From positions 5,861,501 to 5,925,500 of the forward strand of contig NZ_CP083951.1 in the NCBI RefSeq assembly GCF_006440675.2: 64,000 nucleotides of DNA. Direction: 5' to 3'. This document shows, one piece after another, positions 34,638-44,314 of the stretch (positions within the stretch are counted from its first letter, which is position 1; every line of letters begins with the position of its first letter). Position numbers and translations under genes: made by a program. The DNA is from Mesorhizobium sp. B2-8-5 (GTDB taxonomy: Bacteria > Pseudomonadota > Alphaproteobacteria > Rhizobiales > Rhizobiaceae). The notes below the pieces were generated by a model that saw only the letters and a list, made by a program, of their open reading frames with translations, was not told the DNA's origin and searched no databases.

Positions 34638-36134
34638 ATGACAGCCAGAGTGATCGTCCTCGACGCCAAGCCGCTTGGTACGGAAGACGTCGCCGAGATC
34701 GCACGACGCAATGCCCGGCTCGCGCTCGGCGAGGAAGCCATGCGCCGCATCCGCGCCAGCCGGGCACTCATCGAGCATCTCACCCAGCTCGGCAAGCCGC
34801 TCTATGGCGTCACCACCGGGCTTGGCGCGTGTGTCGACACGCCGCTCGCCGAGGCCGACCTGATCGCCTTCCAGCACAGCGTGCCGCTCAGCCACTCGAT
34901 GGGCGCCGGGCCGTCGCTGCCGACCGAGGCTGTGCGGGCGCTGATGGTCGCGCGCATCTGCGGCATGGCCGCGGGCGGCACAGGCACGTCGGAGGGCGTC
35001 GTCATGGGCCTGGTCGCGGCGCTCAACGCAGGCGTTCATCCGGTCATTCCGAGCTGGGGATCGGTGGGCGCCGCGGACCTTGCGCCGCTCGGTCATCTGG
35101 CCAGGGCGCTGCGCGGCGACGGCGAGAGCGAATATCAGGGCAGGATCATGCCATCGACCGAGGCGCTCAAGCTCGCCGGGCTCGAACCGCTCGCCCTGCG
35201 CGAGAAGGACGGCCACGCCATCATCGTCGCCAACAGCCTTTCAACCGGAACGGCCTGTCTCGCCCTCGAGGAGATCGCATGCCTGATCGACTGGTCGCTG
35301 GCGGCGGTGGCGCTGAATTACGAGGCATTCCGCTCGTCCCTCAAGGCCATCGACGAGGATGCGCTGGCAGCGCGGCCGGCCTTCGGCCAAGTCGAGATCG
35401 GCGCGCGGCTGCGGACGGAGCTTTCGGGCAGTGGGCTGTGGCAGGAGAATGCCGCGCGACGCCTGCAGGATCCGCTCAGCTTCCGTTGCGTTCCGCAGGT
35501 GTGGGGCGGCCTGCTGCACGCCTATGAGCAGGCGAAGCTGGCGACGGAGATCGAGCTTGGTCATTCGGGCGACAATCCGGTCATCCTGCCGGAGGCTGAG
35601 CGGGTCGTCTCCAACGGCAATTTCGACCTGACCGCTTTCACGCTGACCTGGGAAAATCTCGGCCAGGCGCTGGCGCATTGCGCCGTCGGCACCGCCAATC
35701 GCTCGATGAAGCTGATGTCGCCGACGGTGGCGGAGCTGCCCCGGTTCCTGTCGGCCAAAGGCGGCAGCCGCCAGGGATATGCGGAACTGCAGAAGCCGAT
35801 CGCGGCGCTCGAAGCCGAGATCCGCCACCTTGCCAATCCGATGTCGCTCAGCCCCTTGGCCATCTCGGATGGCGTCGAGGACCAGTCGTCGATGGCGCCA
35901 CGCGTGGTAGCCAAGACCGCCGCTATCATAGAACGCCTGCGCTATCTGGTGGCGATGGAACTGATCTTCGCCGCCACCGGCGTCGAGCTGCGCGGCGTGC
36001 TGGACAGCATGGGCGAAGGGCCGCGGCGCAGCTATGAGGCCGTGCGGGCGCTGGTCGCCCCGCTCGACGACGACCGCGAAATGAGCGCCGACATGGCGCG
36101 GGTGGCGCGCATGGTGGCGGGGCCTCGGCTGTAG
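34638..36134 (+). CDS. Aromatic amino acid lyase (HAL/PAL) homologue with disrupted MIO triad
   Basis: A 498-aa member of the histidine/phenylalanine ammonia-lyase superfamily. The catalytic-Tyr loop is LYGVTTGLGA, the PLSFRCVPQVWGG block follows, and GHSGDNPVI plus VSNGNFDL are present. The active-site motif, normally GSVGASGDLAPL, reads GSVGAADLAPL (bases 35058-35090), so the Ala-Ser-Gly that cyclises to the MIO prosthetic group is missing a residue and its serine. The reading frame is otherwise intact and full length. It cannot be a normal ammonia-lyase; it may have another function or be a decaying gene. The start at 34638 has AAGGAA seven bases upstream. It stands alone, with no hut genes nearby. 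Confidence 0.85.
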   Translation: MTARVIVLDAKPLGTEDVAEIARRNARLALGEEAMRRIRASRALIEHLTQLGKPLYGVTTGLGACVDTPLAEADLIAFQHSVPLSHSMGAGPSLPTEAVRALMVARICGMAAGGTGTSEGVVMGLVAALNAGVHPVIPSWGSVGAADLAPLGHLARALRGDGESEYQGRIMPSTEALKLAGLEPLALREKDGHAIIVANSLSTGTACLALEEIACLIDWSLAAVALNYEAFRSSLKAIDEDALAARPAFGQVEIGARLRTELSGSGLWQENAARRLQDPLSFRCVPQVWGGLLHAYEQAKLATEIELGHSGDNPVILPEAERVVSNGNFDLTAFTLTWENLGQALAHCAVGTANRSMKLMSPTVAELPRFLSAKGGSRQGYAELQKPIAALEAEIRHLANPMSLSPLAISDGVEDQSSMAPRVVAKTAAIIERLRYLVAMELIFAATGVELRGVLDSMGEGPRRSYEAVRALVAPLDDDREMSADMARVARMVAGPRL

Positions 36135-36265
36135 AGCGGACCACAGGCCCGCTACCAGCGCCGCGTCAGTCGGCCCGGACGTTTCGTCTGTTGGTAGACA
36201 CCCTCGTCGACGCAGCTCGGCTTCCGGCCGGATTGCGGCAAGCGTCGCCGGCTACCTGTCGCGCG

Positions 36266-37162
36266 TCAGTCCGGCGATAAGGACAGTCCCGCGAGAAGCG
36301 GCGCGTAGGCGGCGAGCCTGCGGGATACGAACTCGGTGAAGAGCCGCACGCGCTTCGTCTTGCGTGTCTCCCCCTGCGTGAGAAGCCAGAGCGTTCCGTA
36401 CATGTGCAGGTCGGTACCCGGCACCCTCGCCAGCAGAGGGTCGGCATCTCCCACGAAGCACGGCAGCGTCGTCATCCCGAGCCCCTGCCGCACCGCGACG
36501 ACCTGCGCCTCGGCATCCGTGACCCTGAACGGAACCTCGGCGGCGCGAACCTCACCCGGGTGGGCCCAGTCCGGGATTCCATGAATGCTTATGACGATCC
36601 ACCGGATGGGATCAGGCGCGCCCGCATGCCACGCGGCCAGTCGATCGCGGGACATGTAGATACCGCCGAATACATCCGATCCCTTGAGGCCGTGAAGATT
36701 GAGCGGCAGGGTTTTGCGGTCGTAGACGACGCGGATCGCGACGTCGGCCTCGCGGTTGGTCAGATTTGCCAGCTCGCCGGACGACAAGATTTCCATCTCG
36801 ATGTCCGGATACAGACGCGCGAAATCGGAGAAGTCCGGCATGAGCAGGTGTGTCGCCAGCGGCGGCGCCAGTGTCACCCGCAGTAACCCGCGCACGCTCT
36901 GGTCGCGGCCAAGGACGCGCGTCTCCAGCTGGTGCGACGACACTTCCATCTGGTCGGCGAGCTCGAGGACCTCCTCCCCCGCAGCCGTCAGGCGATAGCC
37001 CGAAGGCAGCTTCTCGAACATGTGCGCCCCGAGCCGTTCCTCGAGCTGAGCGACGCGTCGCAGCACGGTCGAGTGGTTCACTCCGAGGCGCTCGGCGGCA
37101 GCCCGCACCGAGCCTGCGCGCGCGACGGCAAGAAAGTAGCGAACGTCATCCCAGTCGATCAT
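36266..37162 (-). CDS. LysR-family transcriptional regulator
   Basis: A 298-aa LysR protein starting MIDWDDVRYFLAVARAGSV. The HTH carries AAAERLGVNHSTVLRRVAQL (the NHSTVxRR form), typical of the group that regulates divergent SDR or reductase genes. The effector domain begins around residue 90 (LLRVTLAPPLATHLL). It is divergent from the frameshifted SDR and the F420-type reductase across 265 bp, probably their regulator. Confidence 0.88.
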   Translation of the reverse strand: MIDWDDVRYFLAVARAGSVRAAAERLGVNHSTVLRRVAQLEERLGAHMFEKLPSGYRLTAAGEEVLELADQMEVSSHQLETRVLGRDQSVRGLLRVTLAPPLATHLLMPDFSDFARLYPDIEMEILSSGELANLTNREADVAIRVVYDRKTLPLNLHGLKGSDVFGGIYMSRDRLAAWHAGAPDPIRWIVISIHGIPDWAHPGEVRAAEVPFRVTDAEAQVVAVRQGLGMTTLPCFVGDADPLLARVPGTDLHMYGTLWLLTQGETRKTKRVRLFTEFVSRRLAAYAPLLAGLSLSPD

Positions 37163-37427
37163 GGTGCAATCCAGCACCACCGAGGTGCGCCTTCCAAAGC
37201 CCGCATCTAACAGCAGAACGGGCGGTCGTCATAGCCTAAGCGGACAAGCGCGGCCGAATTCCAAACGGCGGACAACCGATCGTCATGGCTTGCGTCAATC
37301 GTCCAACCGGATCGATTTCGCACCACCGATGTGCGCGCTTCCGCACTCAACGCCTGACTGCGGCCGCCCCATCTTGAGGTTCTCGGGGCCTCCCCGAACG
37401 ACCAAAAATGGAGCCTGGAAGGAAGTC

Positions 37428-38161
37428 ATGGGAAAGTTAGATGGTAAGGTTGCAGCATCACAGGTGGATCGAGCGGCATGGCACTGGCCAGCGCCAAGCG
37501 GTTCGTTGAAGAAGGCGCCTATGTTTTCATCACGGGCCGGAAACAGGAGGCGCTCGACGAGGCCGCAAGGCTGATCGGCCGGAACGTGACCGGTGTGCGT
37601 GGCGACGCGGCCAATCTCGACGACCTCGACCGTCTGTTCGATACGGTCAAGCGGGAAAAGGGCAAGATCGACGTCCTGTACGCGAGCGCCGGCACGGGCG
37701 AAGCCGTCCCTCTGGGCGAGATCACCGAGCAGCACTTCGATGCGACCTTCGGCCTGAATGCGCGCGGCACGCTGTTTGCAGTTCAGAAAGCGCTGCCGCT
37801 CTTCAACGATGGCGGATCGATCTTCATGACCGGGTCAGTTGCTTCGGTGAAAGGTTTTCCTGGCTACGGCGTGTATGCGGCGAGCAAGGCGGCGTTGCGC
37901 TCATTCGCACGCACTTGGCTCAACGAACTGAAGGGCAGGAATATCCGGGTGAACGTGCTGAGCCCGGGGCCGATCGCCACACCGATGCAGGACCAGGTTC
38001 TCACCGAGGAGGCGAAGCAGATGTTCGAATCCCTGATCCCGCGGGGAAAGATGGGGCGTCCCGAGGAAATTGCGGCGGTCGCGCTGTTTCTTGCTTCGGA
38101 CGATTCCAGCTTCGTGAATGGGGTGGAGCTGTCTGTCGACGGCGGCTTCTCGGCCATCTGA
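37428..38161 (+). pseudogene. SDR-family oxidoreductase with a frameshift near the N-terminus
   Basis: The ATG at 37428 (after AAGGAAG) starts MGKLDGKVA in one frame, then homology moves to another frame at about 37456. There the bases read as (V)ITGGSSGMALASAKRF, the classic SDR TGxxxGxG motif. One base seems lost between 37455 and 37456 (GCAG-CATC where GCAGTCATC is expected). From 37457 the frame stays open to 38161, with the YxxxK in YGVYAASKAALRSF and DGGFSAI at the C-terminus. A protein starting at the downstream ATG 37478 would lack the first beta strand and cofactor glycines. Either a recent loss of function or a sequencing error. Confidence 0.8.
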
Positions 38162-38335
38162 AATCGCGCCTGATCGCGGGAATAACGCGCCCATGGCGAA
38201 ACGACTTCCGCGCTGAACGGTCGGCCCGGTCGTCCACTAGGGGACGTCTCCGCGAAGGTCGGCACACAGCGGGACGGATAACCCAGCGCCGTTGAAGGCC
38301 TGGGAATCAACATCAACACGGATCGGAGAAATATT

Positions 38336-38935
38336 ATGAGCTATGCAATCGTAGGATTCGGTAAGGTAGGCCAGGCTCTCGCCCACGCCTTCGCCCGTAA
38401 AAACATCGATGTGACCGTCGCGAGCCGCCGGCAGCCCGAGGCGTTGGCGCCACAGGCTCGGGCGATTGGACCCACGGTCGTCGCCAAGTCGCTGCGGGAA
38501 GCACTCGAGGCCGACACAATCATCCTGGCGGTCCCGTTCGGGGAGCATCGCGAGGTTGCGAAAGCCCTGCCGAGCTGGAAAGGCAAGACGGTCATCGACG
38601 CGATGAACGCGTTTCCTGTACCTGAAGAGCTGGACGGCCTCCCGTCCTCCGCCTTCGTCGCGAAGTCGTTCACCGGCGCCAAGTTCGTGAAAGGTTTCAA
38701 TCACCTGATTGCGGCCACCCTGGCTGCCGATCCGGTCGTCGAGGGCGGCCACCGGGTCGTCTTTCTGTCGAGCGACGACGAGGACGCGACCGCTCCCGTG
38801 GCGGCCTTGGCCAAACAACTCGGGTTTGCACCCGTCAAGCTGGGAAAGCTCAACGAAGGTGGCGCGCTGGTGCACGCACGCGGCCGCACTTGGGGCCAGC
38901 TCATCTTCCAGGATTTGTTCAAGAAGGAGCAGTAA
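38336..38935 (+). CDS. NADP-dependent reductase, F420-oxidoreductase-like
   Basis: A 199-aa Rossmann-fold protein (NADP oxidoreductase, coenzyme F420-dependent type). The N-terminal YAIVGFGKVGQALAHAF holds GxGxxG, with VASRRQPE as the NADP-phosphate site. VAKSFTGAKFVKGFNH follows in the usual catalytic region. Such proteins in proteobacteria use NADPH and not F420; the substrate is unknown. It follows the frameshifted SDR in the same direction, 174 bp downstream, under the same likely LysR control. Confidence 0.85.
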   Translation: MSYAIVGFGKVGQALAHAFARKNIDVTVASRRQPEALAPQARAIGPTVVAKSLREALEADTIILAVPFGEHREVAKALPSWKGKTVIDAMNAFPVPEELDGLPSSAFVAKSFTGAKFVKGFNHLIAATLAADPVVEGGHRVVFLSSDDEDATAPVAALAKQLGFAPVKLGKLNEGGALVHARGRTWGQLIFQDLFKKEQ

Positions 38936-39033
38936 CCGATCTACGACCCCGTCATTCCCGCTCGAGTTCGGCAGACTTCGCGCCAACGGGCCCACCGCCT
39001 GCGTCGCCTTCGGAACGATCGCTCATCGTGTCG

Positions 39034-39381
39034 TCATTGATAAGCTGTGGGCACGCTGATGGGCTGAACGTCAACAGCCATCCGGCTGAGCATCACAAAG
39101 TTCCGAATCTCGACCGGACTCGCCAGCAGTTGATCGAGCCGATCAAACAGCGGCTTCAGATGCGGCATCGCCAGATGCCGGTCGAGATCGTTCTTCGAGC
39201 GCCAGTTCTCATAGAACATGAACACGCATGGGTCGGCCGGGTCGACGTGAAAGTCATAACTGATGCAGCCGTCCTCGGCGCGCGTCGGCTCGACGAAGGC
39301 CGACAGGATCTCCTGCAATTCCTCGCGCGTTTCGGGCTTTGCGATCACAGTGCCGATCACCGTGTAGGGAACTGTCATCAT
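39034..39381 (-). CDS. Antibiotic biosynthesis monooxygenase (ABM) domain protein
   Basis: A 115-aa dimeric ferredoxin-like ABM domain protein of the YgiN/quinol-monooxygenase type. Typical are VIGTVIAKPETREELQEIL, EDGCISYDFHVDP and FYENWRSKNDLDRHL with the conserved W and H. Its start overlaps the stop of the ABC permease gene (ATGA-type), so it is the last gene of the sugar-uptake operon. ABM proteins are frequent companions of sugar-catabolic operons, but their role there is often unknown. Confidence 0.85.
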   Translation of the reverse strand: MMTVPYTVIGTVIAKPETREELQEILSAFVEPTRAEDGCISYDFHVDPADPCVFMFYENWRSKNDLDRHLAMPHLKPLFDRLDQLLASPVEIRNFVMLSRMAVDVQPISVPTAYQ

Positions 39382-40346
39382 TTCCTTCCCTGGCTCAGCG
39401 CAACGGCCAGGATGATGATGGCACCACGCGCAATGAGCTGCTGGCTGAATTCCAGCCCCATGAGGATCAGGCCGTTGTTGATGAGGCCGATCATCAGCGC
39501 GCCGACGATCGTGCCAATCACGGTGCCAGACCCGCCGAACAGGCTAGTGCCGCCAAGCACTGCCGCAGCGATGACCGACAACTCGTCGCCCTGACCGAGC
39601 TGGAAGCGGCCGGATTGCAGCCGCCCGGCATAGAGCATGCCGGCAAGTGCTGCCGCCATGGCCGATATAATGAGGACGCGGAACTTGATCGACTTTGTGT
39701 CGATGCCGGAGTAACGCGCCGCGACCTCGCCGCCGCCGGTGGCGAGCACGCGCCGGCCGAAGCTCGTTCGCCTCAGCACGACATGGCCGACGGCGCCCAG
39801 CACCAACATCCAGATCAGCAGGACAGGCACCGGCCCGATATTGCCGCCGCCAAAGATCCACGAATAGCTCTTCGAGATGATCGGCACCGCGGCTGTATCG
39901 CTCATCCACATCGCGGTGCCGGTGGCGATCCCCATCATGGCCAGCGTGGTGAGGAAGGACGGAATGCCGATGCGCGTCGTCAGCAGACCGTTGAAGATAC
40001 CGACGACGGCACCGGTGGCGAGGCCCGCAACGATACCGGTAACCGGTCCACCGGCGTCGATCGCCATGGCCGTGGTGACCGAAGCCAGCCCCGCCACCGC
40101 CCCGACGGACAGGTCGATCTCTCCCGCCGACAGCACGTAGGTCATGGCGATTGCCATGACCGCGATCATCGCCGTCTGGCGCACGATGTTGAGCAGGTTG
40201 TTAGGGTTGAGGAAGCCCTTGTCGAACAAGGTGATCGCGAACGCGATGAAGATCACCAGGAAGCCGATATAAATGATGTTCTGCCGCCAGTTGGCGAGAC
40301 CTAGCCTTGCAAAGAGCCAAGGGACGGTGTCCCGGTCAGTGGACAT
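39378..40346 (-). CDS. Sugar ABC transporter permease (RbsC/BPD_transp_2 family)
   Basis: A 322-aa membrane protein with about 9-10 helices. The GEIDLSVGAVAGLAS signature marks the ribose/xylose/galactose permease family. The later loop SFGRRVLATGGGEVAARYSGI is the coupling helix to the ATPase. Its start overlaps the end of the ATPase gene by 11 bp. With the ATPase and the binding protein it makes a complete CUT2-type importer. Confidence 0.9.
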   Translation of the reverse strand: MSTDRDTVPWLFARLGLANWRQNIIYIGFLVIFIAFAITLFDKGFLNPNNLLNIVRQTAMIAVMAIAMTYVLSAGEIDLSVGAVAGLASVTTAMAIDAGGPVTGIVAGLATGAVVGIFNGLLTTRIGIPSFLTTLAMMGIATGTAMWMSDTAAVPIISKSYSWIFGGGNIGPVPVLLIWMLVLGAVGHVVLRRTSFGRRVLATGGGEVAARYSGIDTKSIKFRVLIISAMAAALAGMLYAGRLQSGRFQLGQGDELSVIAAAVLGGTSLFGGSGTVIGTIVGALMIGLINNGLILMGLEFSQQLIARGAIIILAVALSQGRK

Positions 40347-41922
40347 GTGTTTCTCGCTTACTCTTGCTCATCGCGTTCTGGATAACGATCTGCAGCTTGC
40401 GCTCGGCGGCCTGCAGCTGCGCGACCGGATCGCCCGCAGGCGCCGACGGATCGTCGAGGTCGGCGCGGCTGACATCGTCCACCAGGCGGCCGGCCGAAAC
40501 GATGATGATGCGGTCGCAGGCCGATAGCATCTCGGACAGCTCCGACGAGATCAGGACGATCGCCTTGCCAGCTTTCGCCAACTCGCGCACCAGCGTGATG
40601 ATCTCGGACTTCGAGCCGATGTCGATGCCGGCGGTTGGTTCATCAAGGACGAGGATTCCCGGACCGGTCGAAAGCCATTTGCCGATGACGACTTTCTGCT
40701 GATTGCCGCCTGAAAGCGTACGCACCGCGCTGTCGCGCGATGCCGTCTTGATCCGCAGCCGAGCGATCTGTTCATCCGTCAGATCGCGTACTTTTTTTCC
40801 CGAGACAAATGTTTTGCGACTCAGACGGTCCAGCACTGCGAGCGTGACGTTGGAGGCGACAGAATGCTCGGCAATCACGCCCTGACGCAGACGGTCCTCG
40901 GGTACCAGCGCCACGCCGGCTTCGATGGCTTCGCTCGGTTTCGTGATCATCACCGGTTTGCCGGCGATGCGTATCTCGCCTTCGACGACCGGATCGATTC
41001 CGGCAATGACGCGCGCGATTGCTGAACGTCCGGAACCAAGCAGTCCGGCCAGGCCGACCACTTCACCCCTGTTAACGACGAAGCTGACATTCTTCGGCTT
41101 TTCCGGGCCTGAAACGTTGTCCAGCTCCAGCAGCGGCTCGCCAAGACTCGACTGGCCGCGCACCACATCCGACAGGCCGCGCGAGCGCTTGCCGACGATA
41201 TGCTCGATCATCGTTTCGACGGGCAGCTCCGACAATGGTGCGGTAACGACATGGCGGCCGTCACGCAGGATGGTGGCGCGGTCGGCGATGCGGGCGATCT
41301 CGTCCATCCGGTGCGAAACATAGATGATGGCAACGCCTTGCGACTTCAGCTTGCGCAGGAAAGCGAACAGGCGTTCGACATCGGAAATCGCCAGCGCCGT
41401 CGAGGGTTCGTCCAGCACCAGCACCCTTGCGTTTTGCGAGATCGCCTTGACGATCTCGGTCAATTGCCGCTGTCCCGCGCCCAGATCGCCGACGGTCGCC
41501 TTCGGATCGACCTCCACCTCGAGCATTTTGAACAGGTCCGCGGCACGCCTCTCGGCGGTACGGTCGTCGATCAGGCCGAATGCACCCTTGGCTTCGCGGG
41601 TGAGAAACACGTTCTGCGCCACCGTCAGCGTCGGGATCAGACTCATTTCCTGGAAGATCATGGCGATGCCGGCCTTGCGCGAGGCTTCGGGCGATATCTC
41701 CACCAGCGGCTTGCCATCGACGAGAACGGTGCCGGCGTCAGGCACATGCACGCCGTTGAGCACTTTGAGGATGGTCGACTTGCCGGCACCATTGCCGCCG
41801 AGCAGCGCGTGGATCTCGCCTCTTTCGACCTGCAGGTCGACATCGATCAACGCCTTGACCCCGCCAAAGGATTTGCTGACGCCCTTCATCTCCACCGCAT
41901 GAACAGGCGTCCCAGCGGTCAT
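40336..41922 (-). CDS. Sugar ABC transporter ATP-binding protein (RbsA/MglA type)
   Basis: A 528-aa protein with two ABC domains in tandem, as in CUT2 importers. Domain 1 has Walker A GGNGAGKSTILK, signature LGAGQRQLTEI and Walker B VLVLDEPSTAL. Domain 2 has the degenerate Walker A region GLLGSGRSAIAR, signature LSGGNQQKVVIGK and LVLDEPTAGID. The ATG at 41922 overlaps the stop of the Gfo/Idh gene (ATGA) and is chosen over an in-frame ATG at 41940. The substrate is probably a pentose or polyol. Confidence 0.9.
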   Translation of the reverse strand: MTAGTPVHAVEMKGVSKSFGGVKALIDVDLQVERGEIHALLGGNGAGKSTILKVLNGVHVPDAGTVLVDGKPLVEISPEASRKAGIAMIFQEMSLIPTLTVAQNVFLTREAKGAFGLIDDRTAERRAADLFKMLEVEVDPKATVGDLGAGQRQLTEIVKAISQNARVLVLDEPSTALAISDVERLFAFLRKLKSQGVAIIYVSHRMDEIARIADRATILRDGRHVVTAPLSELPVETMIEHIVGKRSRGLSDVVRGQSSLGEPLLELDNVSGPEKPKNVSFVVNRGEVVGLAGLLGSGRSAIARVIAGIDPVVEGEIRIAGKPVMITKPSEAIEAGVALVPEDRLRQGVIAEHSVASNVTLAVLDRLSRKTFVSGKKVRDLTDEQIARLRIKTASRDSAVRTLSGGNQQKVVIGKWLSTGPGILVLDEPTAGIDIGSKSEIITLVRELAKAGKAIVLISSELSEMLSACDRIIIVSAGRLVDDVSRADLDDPSAPAGDPVAQLQAAERKLQIVIQNAMSKSKRETHVH

Positions 41923-43088
41923 GGTCTTACCTTGGTCCACTGACCGCTTTCACCGGATTCGATCAGTGCGTCGGCGACGCGCTCGGTCCTGTAGCCATCC
42001 TCGAAATTGGGCGACGGCTGCTTGCCCGAGGCGATGGCCGAGAAGAAATCGAAACACTCGACAATCTTGGTTTCGGAGTAACCGATGCCGAGCGCCGGGA
42101 TCGGCCAGAGGCCTGAGCCATAGGGGTGCGCCGGACCGGAATATACAGTCCTGAAGCCGCGCGCATCGGCAGGATCATCGGCAAACATCACCTGCAATTC
42201 GTCGCGCCGTTCGTAGTTGAACGCAATCGAGCCCTTGGTGCCGTGGATCTCGAAGGTGATGAAATTGTTGCGGCCATAGGCGTTGCGGGTCGCCTCGAGC
42301 GAACCGATGGCGCCGTCGGCGAACTTCAGCAGCGTCACCACCTCGTCGTCGACATCGACTTCGACGCGCTCGGCTCCGGTGTTCTTCTCGGCGGCGCCGA
42401 GCCTGTCGAGATTGCCGTGCTGGACAGGCCGCGTCTTGTTGTAGGTGCGCACCAATGCGCTGACCTCGGCGATCTCGCCCACCAGATAGCGGGCAAGGTC
42501 GACGACGTGGGTGCCGATGTCGCCGATCGAGCCCGAGCCGGCTATCTTCTTCTGAAAACGCCAGGACAATGGCGAATCCGGATCGGCCGACCAGTCCTGC
42601 AGATAGGTGCCGCGGAAGTTCAAGATCCTGCCGATGCGGCCTTCCTCTATGTACTGGCGGGCGAGCGCCACTGCCGGTGTGCGCCTGTAGTTGAAGGCCA
42701 CCATGTGGATGACGCCTGCTTTATTGACCGCATCGAGCATGGTCTTTGCTTCGTCGCCGCCGCGCGCCAGCGGCTTTTCGCAGATGATATGCTTGCCGGC
42801 CTGCGCTGCCGCAATCGCAATCTCAGCATGGCTATCGTTCGGAGTGACGATATCGATGACGTCGATGTCCGGTCTGGTCACCACCTTGCGCCAGTCCGCG
42901 GACGATTCCTCGAAGCCGTAGCGACGGCGGCCTTCGTCGGCCAGCGCATCGGTGATGTCGACCACCACTTTGCGCACCGGGTGGGCAGGCGCGGGCCAGA
43001 AAAACATCGGCATGGCCGCATAGGCCATTGCATGGGCCTTGCCCATGAAGCCGCCGCCAATCATCGCCACGTTGAACGTCCTGGTCAT
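41919..43088 (-). CDS. Gfo/Idh/MocA-family oxidoreductase
   Basis: A 389-aa NAD(P)-dependent sugar/polyol dehydrogenase. The Rossmann motif is MIGGGFMGKAHAMAY and the catalytic-lysine motif is IICEKPLA. The GTHVVDLARYLVG segment holds the conserved His. Relatives oxidise inositol, glucose-type or other cyclic polyol substrates. It sits between the binding protein and the ATPase genes of a CUT2 importer, so it most likely acts on the imported sugar or polyol. It overlaps the ATPase gene by ATGA. Confidence 0.88.
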   Translation of the reverse strand: MTRTFNVAMIGGGFMGKAHAMAYAAMPMFFWPAPAHPVRKVVVDITDALADEGRRRYGFEESSADWRKVVTRPDIDVIDIVTPNDSHAEIAIAAAQAGKHIICEKPLARGGDEAKTMLDAVNKAGVIHMVAFNYRRTPAVALARQYIEEGRIGRILNFRGTYLQDWSADPDSPLSWRFQKKIAGSGSIGDIGTHVVDLARYLVGEIAEVSALVRTYNKTRPVQHGNLDRLGAAEKNTGAERVEVDVDDEVVTLLKFADGAIGSLEATRNAYGRNNFITFEIHGTKGSIAFNYERRDELQVMFADDPADARGFRTVYSGPAHPYGSGLWPIPALGIGYSETKIVECFDFFSAIASGKQPSPNFEDGYRTERVADALIESGESGQWTKVRP

Positions 43089-43152
43089 GATGGTCTCCTG
43101 ATCGAATGAAGAAAGGCGCGGCCGGCAGGGAGTGCGCCGGCCGCGGGGCGCG

Positions 43153-44274
43153 TTACATGCTGCCCTTGATCTTGTCGGTGGCCTCGGCGTGGTAGACGGC
43201 CTTCCAGCCCTCGAGCAGCGTGTCCTTGGTGACTGGAAGCGCCGGCAGGGCGACGAAGGCCGGCGCCTGCTTGCCGATCAGGCCGTAGCCGGCGAGCAGC
43301 GCCTCGGTGACACCTTGATCGAACGGCCGCTGAGCCCCCAGACCCTTAACGAAGCCGCCGCTCGCCATATTGATGGCGACGTTCTCACCGAGGTCGCAAG
43401 TGGTGATGACGAGGTCGTCACGGCCGGCGGTGCGCGCCGCCGAGATGACGCCCTCGGCCGGCACGTCCCACACGGCCCAGATGCCATTGATGGTCGGATT
43501 GGAGGTGAGGATCGCCGATGCCGCCTTGTCGGCGTCTCCGGAGAAGTCGGGACCGCCGATGCCTTGTTCGGCGACGATCTTGATGTCGGGATAGTTGTCG
43601 GCGATCGTCTTCTTGAAGGCGTCATAGCGCTGCTTGGTGACAAAGAAGTCGGCGGCGTGGAAAATAAGGCCGATGTCACCCTTGCCGCCCAATGCCTTGG
43701 CCATCAGATGTGCTGCCGCGACACCGTTGCCGTAATTGTCGGCCGAGACGACGGAGACGTAGTCCTTGCCGGCGACAAGGCCGGCCGGGACGTTGTCCAT
43801 GAACACGAGCTTCACGCCCTTGTCGGCGACGGCCTTGTAGGCGGAGGCTGTCGCGGAAGGGTCAGTCGGAATCGAGACGATGATCTTGGGGTTCTGCGCC
43901 ATCACCGTTTCGAGGTCCGCGACCTGCTTTTCCGGTTTGAAGCCGGCATCCGTGGTGGCGATCACCTCGATGCCCATCTTGCCGAACTGGTCCTTGAGCC
44001 CGGCGATCTGCGCACGCGACCAGTCATTGCCGCCGTAATGCATGACGATCGCCGCCGTGGCCTTCATGGCTTTGATCTTTGCCAGTTCCTGCTCGCTCAA
44101 TGTCACAGCGGAGGCCGGCGCCGGCGTTTCGCCGTTTGGTCCTTTCGAAAGGACGGTCTTCTGCAGCTCGGCAAGGGCTGAATCCGGATCGGCGAAGGCG
44201 GGGGCAGCTGTGTAGAGGCTGGTGGCCAGCAGAGCCGCCGTGAAAGCTCCGGCTATTGTCTTGAGATGCGTCAT
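43153..44274 (-). CDS. Periplasmic sugar-binding protein (ABC importer)
   Basis: A 373-aa periplasmic binding protein of the LacI-like (PBP type 1) fold. It has a signal peptide of about 28 residues (MTHLKTIAGAFTAALLATSL, then an APAFA cleavage site). The mature part carries IVMHYGGNDWSRAQIAGLKDQ, IVSIPTDPSATASAYKAV and IWAVWDVPAEGV. It would deliver substrate to the permease/ATPase pair downstream. A cytoplasmic-type paralogue is encoded at 46801. The isomerase gene lies 40 bp upstream. Confidence 0.88.
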   Translation of the reverse strand: MTHLKTIAGAFTAALLATSLYTAAPAFADPDSALAELQKTVLSKGPNGETPAPASAVTLSEQELAKIKAMKATAAIVMHYGGNDWSRAQIAGLKDQFGKMGIEVIATTDAGFKPEKQVADLETVMAQNPKIIVSIPTDPSATASAYKAVADKGVKLVFMDNVPAGLVAGKDYVSVVSADNYGNGVAAAHLMAKALGGKGDIGLIFHAADFFVTKQRYDAFKKTIADNYPDIKIVAEQGIGGPDFSGDADKAASAILTSNPTINGIWAVWDVPAEGVISAARTAGRDDLVITTCDLGENVAINMASGGFVKGLGAQRPFDQGVTEALLAGYGLIGKQAPAFVALPALPVTKDTLLEGWKAVYHAEATDKIKGSM

Positions 44275-44314
44275 TTCGGTCTCCTCCCTGATGACAGGCG
44301 CAATGCCCGTTGGT

